A stretch of DNA of 34,576 bases from Sphingobium sp. 66-54 (GTDB lineage: Bacteria > Pseudomonadota > Alphaproteobacteria > Sphingomonadales > Sphingomonadaceae). Of the stretch, positions 30,098 to 34,576 are shown piece by piece. Within the stretch, counting starts at the first letter, position 1. Each line of letters starts with the position of its first letter. The notes below the pieces were generated by a model. The model did not search any database and was not told the origin of the DNA. It saw only the letters and a program-made list of their open reading frames with translations. The DNA is taken from positions 1 through 34,576 of the forward strand of contig MKWI01000032.1 in assembly GCA_001899715.1 (NCBI GenBank), written 5' to 3'. Made by a program: the position numbers and the translations under genes.

Positions 30098-31684
30098 TTA
30101 CTCGGCGGGCTGGAGAGTGGGCGCGGGGCGCGCGAGCTGCTTGCGGCGCTGCCCGATCAGCCGCCACAGCATCCAGCCGCCGCCAAGCAGCATGGCGAGA
30201 TCCACGGCCATGATGCTGGGCTGGCCGACGGCGAGGGCGGTCGGCCAGCCGGGCCCGCCAGCGGCGAGGCGGATGAGCGGCAGCGCGATCAGCAGCACCG
30301 CGATGGCGATTTGCAGCGCGCGGGAGAGCAGGGCGTGGGTCGGCACGATGAAGCCGGCGAGGATCGCGGCGGCGGACACGGCGAGGAAGACGGCTGGTGT
30401 CCAGAAAACGGCGCTGCCGAGCGGCATCGTGACGAGGAAGCCGACAGCCGCGCCGAGCAGCGCGAGCGGCAGGCCGAAGCCGACCACCGTCACCGTCCGC
30501 TCCAGCCAGTCGAGCGAGCGCATCCGCTCGACCCGCCGCGCGAGCCAGAGGCGCAGGCCGGTCAGCGTCACATAGCACATGGCGAAGCCGAGGCCGAACC
30601 ACACGGCCTTGGAAAAGACGCCCGCGAAATCGCCGAAGTGCAGCGGGCTCATGATCGCGACCAGCGTGCCGCCGGCGGACGGTCTGGTGCCGATCGAGGG
30701 CTTCTCGCGCTCGAACCGGGCGGTCGCGCCGTTATAAAGCAGCGTGATCGGCTCGATATCGCCGGCCTTGGGGTGGTGATAAGTGGTGACGGCCGCGTCT
30801 GCCCGGCCGAAATTCTCGATGGCCATGTAGGTCGGTGCGTCGCCGCTGCGCTTGATCGCATCGGCGGCGATGCGGTCGAGATTGCCGATGGCGTGGGGCG
30901 TCGGATTGGGTGTGCCGGGGTTGCCGAACACGGCGTCGCTCAGCGCCTGCTGGTCGCCGCCGAAGGCCGACATGGCGACGATCGGTACGCCCACTGTCCC
31001 GTAGAAGGAGAAGAAGCTGCCGGTGAAGGCGAGGATGAAGGCGAAGGGCAGGCTCCACGATCCGGCGACGCTGTGGCGGTCGCGGTCGACCAGCACCGGG
31101 TGCGCCTTGCGCCGCAGCGTGAAGATGTCCTTGAGCAGATGCCGGTGGATGAGCAGGCCGGAGATAGCGGCGACCAGCATGGCGAGGCCCAATATGCCGG
31201 TGAGCAGCAGGCCCCACGGATCGGGCACGTGCAGGCGGACGTGGGTGTCGACCAGGAAGCTGCTCAGCGCATCGTCGTTGCGCGGGCCGAACACGTCCTC
31301 GTCCGTGCCCTCCCGCGCGCTGGCGACGTGGCCGTCGCGGTCGAGCTGGTAATAGATGCCCCGGCTGATCGGCGTGCCGCTCGCGTCGAGATCGTGGTGA
31401 TGGAAGAAGACGCCGAGATTATGGTCGCCGATTTCGAACAGGTCGACGCCCTCATGATATTTCTGCGGCGTGCTCGCGGCCAGCGCGCGCACCGGCTGGT
31501 CGATGGGGCGCTCGAAGGCGGAGCGCGTCTCGACATGGCCGGCCGACCATTCGCCGATCTCCACCGCGAACACCGCCGCCATGCCGGTGATGACCACGGC
31601 ATAGAGCAGCAAGCCCAGCAATATGCCCGACCAACCGTGGACCGCGACCATCAGCTTGGTCTCTTCCCTGGGGAGATGGATCAT
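30098..31684 (-). CDS. PepSY-associated membrane protein (siderophore-iron reductase-like)
   Basis: The 528-residue protein has the PepSY-TM pattern: a first helix preceded by VHGWSGILLGLLLYAVVITGM, a periplasmic PepSY-like part, helix GLLLTGILGLAMLVAAISGLLIHRHLL, SLPFAFILAFTGSFFSFYG, a second periplasmic domain and at least four C-terminal helices. Histidines H16, H175-R-H177 and others fit haem ligation, as in FoxB/PiuB/FsrB-type proteins that reduce ferric siderophores at the inner membrane. ATG overlaps the upstream stop (ATGA). The siderophore receptor is divergent, giving a joint iron-uptake role. Confidence 0.85.
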   Translation of the reverse strand: MIHLPREETKLMVAVHGWSGILLGLLLYAVVITGMAAVFAVEIGEWSAGHVETRSAFERPIDQPVRALAASTPQKYHEGVDLFEIGDHNLGVFFHHHDLDASGTPISRGIYYQLDRDGHVASAREGTDEDVFGPRNDDALSSFLVDTHVRLHVPDPWGLLLTGILGLAMLVAAISGLLIHRHLLKDIFTLRRKAHPVLVDRDRHSVAGSWSLPFAFILAFTGSFFSFYGTVGVPIVAMSAFGGDQQALSDAVFGNPGTPNPTPHAIGNLDRIAADAIKRSGDAPTYMAIENFGRADAAVTTYHHPKAGDIEPITLLYNGATARFEREKPSIGTRPSAGGTLVAIMSPLHFGDFAGVFSKAVWFGLGFAMCYVTLTGLRLWLARRVERMRSLDWLERTVTVVGFGLPLALLGAAVGFLVTMPLGSAVFWTPAVFLAVSAAAILAGFIVPTHALLSRALQIAIAVLLIALPLIRLAAGGPGWPTALAVGQPSIMAVDLAMLLGGGWMLWRLIGQRRKQLARPAPTLQPAE

Positions 31685-31998
31685 GGATGCGCCTCCTGCG
31701 TGACGGCCGGCTTATCGAGAAACTTGTGCGCCACCAGCCCGCCGTGGAGGACGAGCAGGCCGATGGAAAGGACGACGACGCGCGCCAGATTGCGATCAAG
31801 GCAGGCGTGGAAGAACAAGAGCGCCCAGATCAGCGGCACCAGCACCAGCGGCACCACCAGATTGTCGATGCCGGCCGCGCCGCCCGGCAGCCACAGCGCC
31901 ATGCCTGCCATGGTCACGATGGCGACGATGATCGCGCCCGGCCCGGCAAATCCGATCCGTGTCCATTTGCGGGCTGTTGGCGACATTCGGCTTTCCAT
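31681..31998 (-). CDS. Small three-to-four-helix membrane protein of the iron-uptake operon
   Basis: The 105-residue protein begins MESRMSPTARKW and has hydrophobic segments GFAGPGAIIVAIVTMAGMALWLP, LVVPLVLVPLIWALLFFHA and VVVLSIGLLVLHGGLVAHKF. It is the first gene of the leftward operon and overlaps the PepSY gene by ATGA. A second ATG at 31986 with GGAAAG upstream may be the true start. A Fur-like box lies about 120 bases before it, shared with the receptor gene. Comparable proteins are annotated as iron-uptake membrane proteins without defined function. Confidence 0.7.
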   Translation of the reverse strand: MESRMSPTARKWTRIGFAGPGAIIVAIVTMAGMALWLPGGAAGIDNLVVPLVLVPLIWALLFFHACLDRNLARVVVLSIGLLVLHGGLVAHKFLDKPAVTQEAHP

Positions 31999-32116
31999 GT
32001 CCTGATCCGTGGGTAGCGAGTGAGGCCCGCCGAACAGCAGGGCGCACGCGCCGTCCGGCACGCCCCACCGTTTGCGTGCACCCTATCGGCCAAACCATGC
32101 CAAGGCAATAGTTGCT

Positions 32117-32135
32117 AATGAAAGTGACTCTCATT
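32117..32135. promoter_or_regulatory. Fur-like box between divergent iron genes
   Basis: AATGAAAGTGACTCTCATT is a 19-base imperfect palindrome with AATGA/TCATT ends, close to the Fur-box consensus, and lies 59 bases before the receptor start. It would repress the receptor and the PepSY operon when iron is plentiful. Confidence 0.75.
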
Positions 32136-32193
32136 ATTCAGCGCGACGCGGAGTCGAAAATCGGCTCAATCAGGAAAAATTCGGGGGCAACCA

Positions 32194-34335
32194 ATGCGTC
32201 ATCTGCTTTCATCCACGGCCTTGTGCCTGTCTGTTCTCGCCGCTTCGGCCGCGGTCGCGCAGACCGGACCGGACGAAGCGGGGGCCGAGACGCGCGACGA
32301 CATTATCGTTACCGCGCAGCCCTTCGTCGAGGGTGAGATCAGCAAGTCGGACGCGCCGCTCATCCGCACGCCGCAGGCGATCTCCGTGGTGACGGGGGAG
32401 ACGATCCGCGAGCGCGGCATCACCGATCTCAACGACGCGCTGCGCAGTGTTGCCGGCATTTCGCGCAGCAGCACCTATGGCTATTACGACGCCTATACGA
32501 TCCGGGGCTATGATACAGCCTATGACAGCCTGTATCTGGACGGCCTCATCACCTATAGCGTGGCCGGCACCAATTACGATCTCGCCGGGCTGGAGCGGGT
32601 GGAGGTGCTCAAGGGGCCGGCCTCCTCGCTCTACGGCTCGGCGCCGATCGGCGGCATCGTCAACCTCGTTTCCAAGCGGCCGCAGGACCGCGCCTTTCTG
32701 GACGCGGGCGTGGCGACCGGCTCCTATGGCCTGATCGAGGGACGGGTGGACGCCAACGCCCCGCTCGACAAGGACGGGCGCTTCCTGTTCCGCCTCAACG
32801 CGCTCATCAGCGATCAGGACGATTTCGTGCCGCATGCGGCCAAGAACCGGCTGTTCGTCGCCCCGGCGCTGACCGTGGTGTTCGGCGAGAACACGCACCT
32901 CACGCTGCTCGGCCGCTGGCAGCGCGATCATGACAATCCATGGTCGCCGCTTCCGGCCGAGGGCACCGTGCTGCCCAACGCCAACGGGCCGCTTCCCTAT
33001 ACCTTCCCGATCAACTTCACCGGCGACCAGACGGTGAAGAACTATCAGAATTACAAATCGGCCGGCTATATCTTCGACCACGATTTCAGCGACCAGGTGC
33101 GCTTCACCCAGACGCTGCGCTACACCAACGCCAAGACCTATTGGAACAACTGGATCTTCGCCGACGCCTTTGCCGACAGCGATTATGTGGACGGCGTCCA
33201 GCAGGGCCATATTCTGGGGCTGCTGCTCTATGGGCCGTTCTACCAGACCGACAAGAGCCTCGGCGTGGACAGCCGGCTCTCGGCCAAGGTCGACACGGGG
33301 CCGCTCAGCCACCAGATCCTCGTCGGCTACGATTATCGCCAGATCCGCAGCCGCTCGCACGATGACGGCGGCAATTTCGATTATACGGCCAACACGCTCG
33401 ATTATCTCAACCCGGATTATACGGCGCCGCTGATCCACGATCCCGTCTGGGCCTATGCGGACGGCAGCAAGGGCCACCAGTCGGGCGTCTATATTCAGGA
33501 CCAGATCGGGCTGGGCGATAGCCTGTTCCTCACCGCCGGCGGGCGCTGGGACTGGGTGGTGAACAACGGCAAGAAGGATACCGACTTCTCGCCCCGCATC
33601 GGCCTCAACTATCTCCTCACGCCGCAGGTCGCCGTCTATGCGAGCTGGTCGCGCTCCTTCGCGCCGCAATTCGGCTGGATGGAAGCCTTTGATGGCAGCG
33701 CGCTGCCCAATGGCCACGGCCGCAACATCGAGGCGGGGCTCAAGATCGCCAATCTCGGCGGCGGCCTCTCCGCGACGGCGGCGGTGTTCGATCTGGTGCG
33801 CACCAACGTGCCCACCGTCGATCCGCTGCATCCCGATTATTATCTGGTCACGGGCGAGCAGCGCAGCCGGGGGTTCGAGGTGGAAGGCGCCTGGGCGCCG
33901 GTGGACGGGGCGAACCTCTCGCTCGCTTACACCTACATCCATGCCGAAGTGACCGAGGACAACGATATTCCGCCGGGCACCCGGCTCGGCAACGTGCCGC
34001 ACCACAATCTCTACGTGCGCGGCGAATATGAACTGCAGCAGGGACCGCTCAAGGGCCTCGGCGCCAGTGTGGCGGTGCTGTGGAACAGCGCCAAGGTCGC
34101 CGACAGCTCCTATTATTACGACGCCGATGGCGACGGCACCAACGATGCCGACTTCCGCCTGCCGGGCTATGTGCTGGCTGACGCCGGCCTCTCTTACCGC
34201 ATCGACGACTGGCGGATAGCTCTCAACGTCAACAACATCTTCGACAAGCATTATTACCCGGAAGCCAGCTACTATACCCGCGTCGTCATCGGCGAGCCAC
34301 GGAGCTGGCGCCTCTCGCTCTCGCGCCGGTTCTGA
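32194..34335 (+). CDS. TonB-dependent siderophore receptor
   Basis: The 713-residue outer-membrane protein has a signal peptide (about 1-22), a TonB-box-like DDIIVTA (35-41), a plug domain with VRG-type elements (YDAYTIRGYD, LERVEVLKGPASSLYGSAPIGGIVNLVSKRP) and a 22-strand beta barrel ending in the aromatic SLSRRF. These are hallmarks of ferric-siderophore receptors of the FhuA/FpvA group. No N-terminal signalling extension is present. It is divergent from the PepSY operon around a Fur-like box; together they would import and reduce a ferric siderophore. The specific siderophore cannot be told. Confidence 0.95.
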   Translation: MRHLLSSTALCLSVLAASAAVAQTGPDEAGAETRDDIIVTAQPFVEGEISKSDAPLIRTPQAISVVTGETIRERGITDLNDALRSVAGISRSSTYGYYDAYTIRGYDTAYDSLYLDGLITYSVAGTNYDLAGLERVEVLKGPASSLYGSAPIGGIVNLVSKRPQDRAFLDAGVATGSYGLIEGRVDANAPLDKDGRFLFRLNALISDQDDFVPHAAKNRLFVAPALTVVFGENTHLTLLGRWQRDHDNPWSPLPAEGTVLPNANGPLPYTFPINFTGDQTVKNYQNYKSAGYIFDHDFSDQVRFTQTLRYTNAKTYWNNWIFADAFADSDYVDGVQQGHILGLLLYGPFYQTDKSLGVDSRLSAKVDTGPLSHQILVGYDYRQIRSRSHDDGGNFDYTANTLDYLNPDYTAPLIHDPVWAYADGSKGHQSGVYIQDQIGLGDSLFLTAGGRWDWVVNNGKKDTDFSPRIGLNYLLTPQVAVYASWSRSFAPQFGWMEAFDGSALPNGHGRNIEAGLKIANLGGGLSATAAVFDLVRTNVPTVDPLHPDYYLVTGEQRSRGFEVEGAWAPVDGANLSLAYTYIHAEVTEDNDIPPGTRLGNVPHHNLYVRGEYELQQGPLKGLGASVAVLWNSAKVADSSYYYDADGDGTNDADFRLPGYVLADAGLSYRIDDWRIALNVNNIFDKHYYPEASYYTRVVIGEPRSWRLSLSRRF

Positions 34336-34540
34336 GGCGGGCGAAAGACGCGGCGCATCGCCTGCTATGCGGAGCCGGGGAACGGGCCGCAATGCCGGGC
34401 GGCCCGCTTGCTCGCGAGACCTGGGCGGGGCCGCTTCTTCGCGTGGGCGGGAGCGGGGAGGGCGGGCCTTCGATCGCCACCCGCCCCCCGCGTCTTTGCT
34501 CTTGGCCTGATGCCGCAAAGCTGGTAGCGGCCCACCTCAC

Positions 34541-34576
<36 letters not shown>

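Noticed and set aside
30311..32005. 564-residue plus-strand frame
   Set aside because: It is antisense to the PepSY operon, with low-complexity composition.
32209..34518. 769-residue minus-strand frame
   Set aside because: It runs opposite the TonB-dependent receptor and lacks protein-like domains; an antisense shadow.

Overview
The window joins two kinds of DNA. Positions 1 to about 24,010 are most of an integrated siphovirus prophage: moderate GC, many CTAG tetranucleotides, tightly overlapping genes. From about 24,010 to 34,576 it is GC-rich host chromosome (I saw no CTAG there). The host is most likely a sphingomonad (Alphaproteobacteria). Evidence is the GTTC-N7-GTTC SOS box in front of lexA, the comEC/lexA/ogt neighbourhood, a GCTCCTGC...GCAGGAGC palindromic intergenic repeat, and a TonB-receptor/PepSY iron locus.

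Prophage structural block (1-15,150, all leftward). The order is classical: small terminase, large terminase, portal, prohead protease, HK97-fold capsid, connector and head-closure proteins, tail terminator, tail tube, frameshifted tail chaperones (G/GT), tape measure, then lambda-like M, L, K and a fused I-J tail-tip protein. The next gene begins at the left edge. An A-AAA-AAG slippery site followed by a perfect 11-bp stem marks the G/GT frameshift. A recurring ATAAATA element lies upstream of most non-coupled leftward genes. At several of these it sits in, or next to, the 5' arm of a hairpin that covers the ribosome binding site or start codon, an arrangement known from T4 lysozyme.

Prophage accessory block (15,150-23,964). 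It holds a lipoprotein, a HigB/HigA-type toxin-antitoxin pair with an operator inside its promoter, and a cassette of five tiny leftward genes chained by ATGA overlaps behind a structured leader. Next come about 0.8 kb of gene-free DNA dense in long-range inverted repeats (a candidate structured RNA), a three-gene operon of helix-turn-helix/coiled-coil proteins, and a minimal tyrosine recombinase. A DUF2958 protein, several small unknowns and a 590-residue large serine integrase at the right edge complete the block. I recognise no classical repressor or replication genes; the left end of the prophage lies outside the window.

Host side. The prophage ends inside comEC: only the 3' part of this DNA-uptake channel gene remains here, so natural transformation is probably switched off in the lysogen. 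Beyond it come a mostly empty spacer, lexA and ogt (divergent DNA-damage genes), an AI-2E-family transporter, an HdeD-like membrane protein and a DUF2147 protein. An iron-uptake locus follows (PepSY reductase-like operon divergent from a TonB-dependent siderophore receptor around a Fur-like box), and the start of a tRNA-Arg closes the window.
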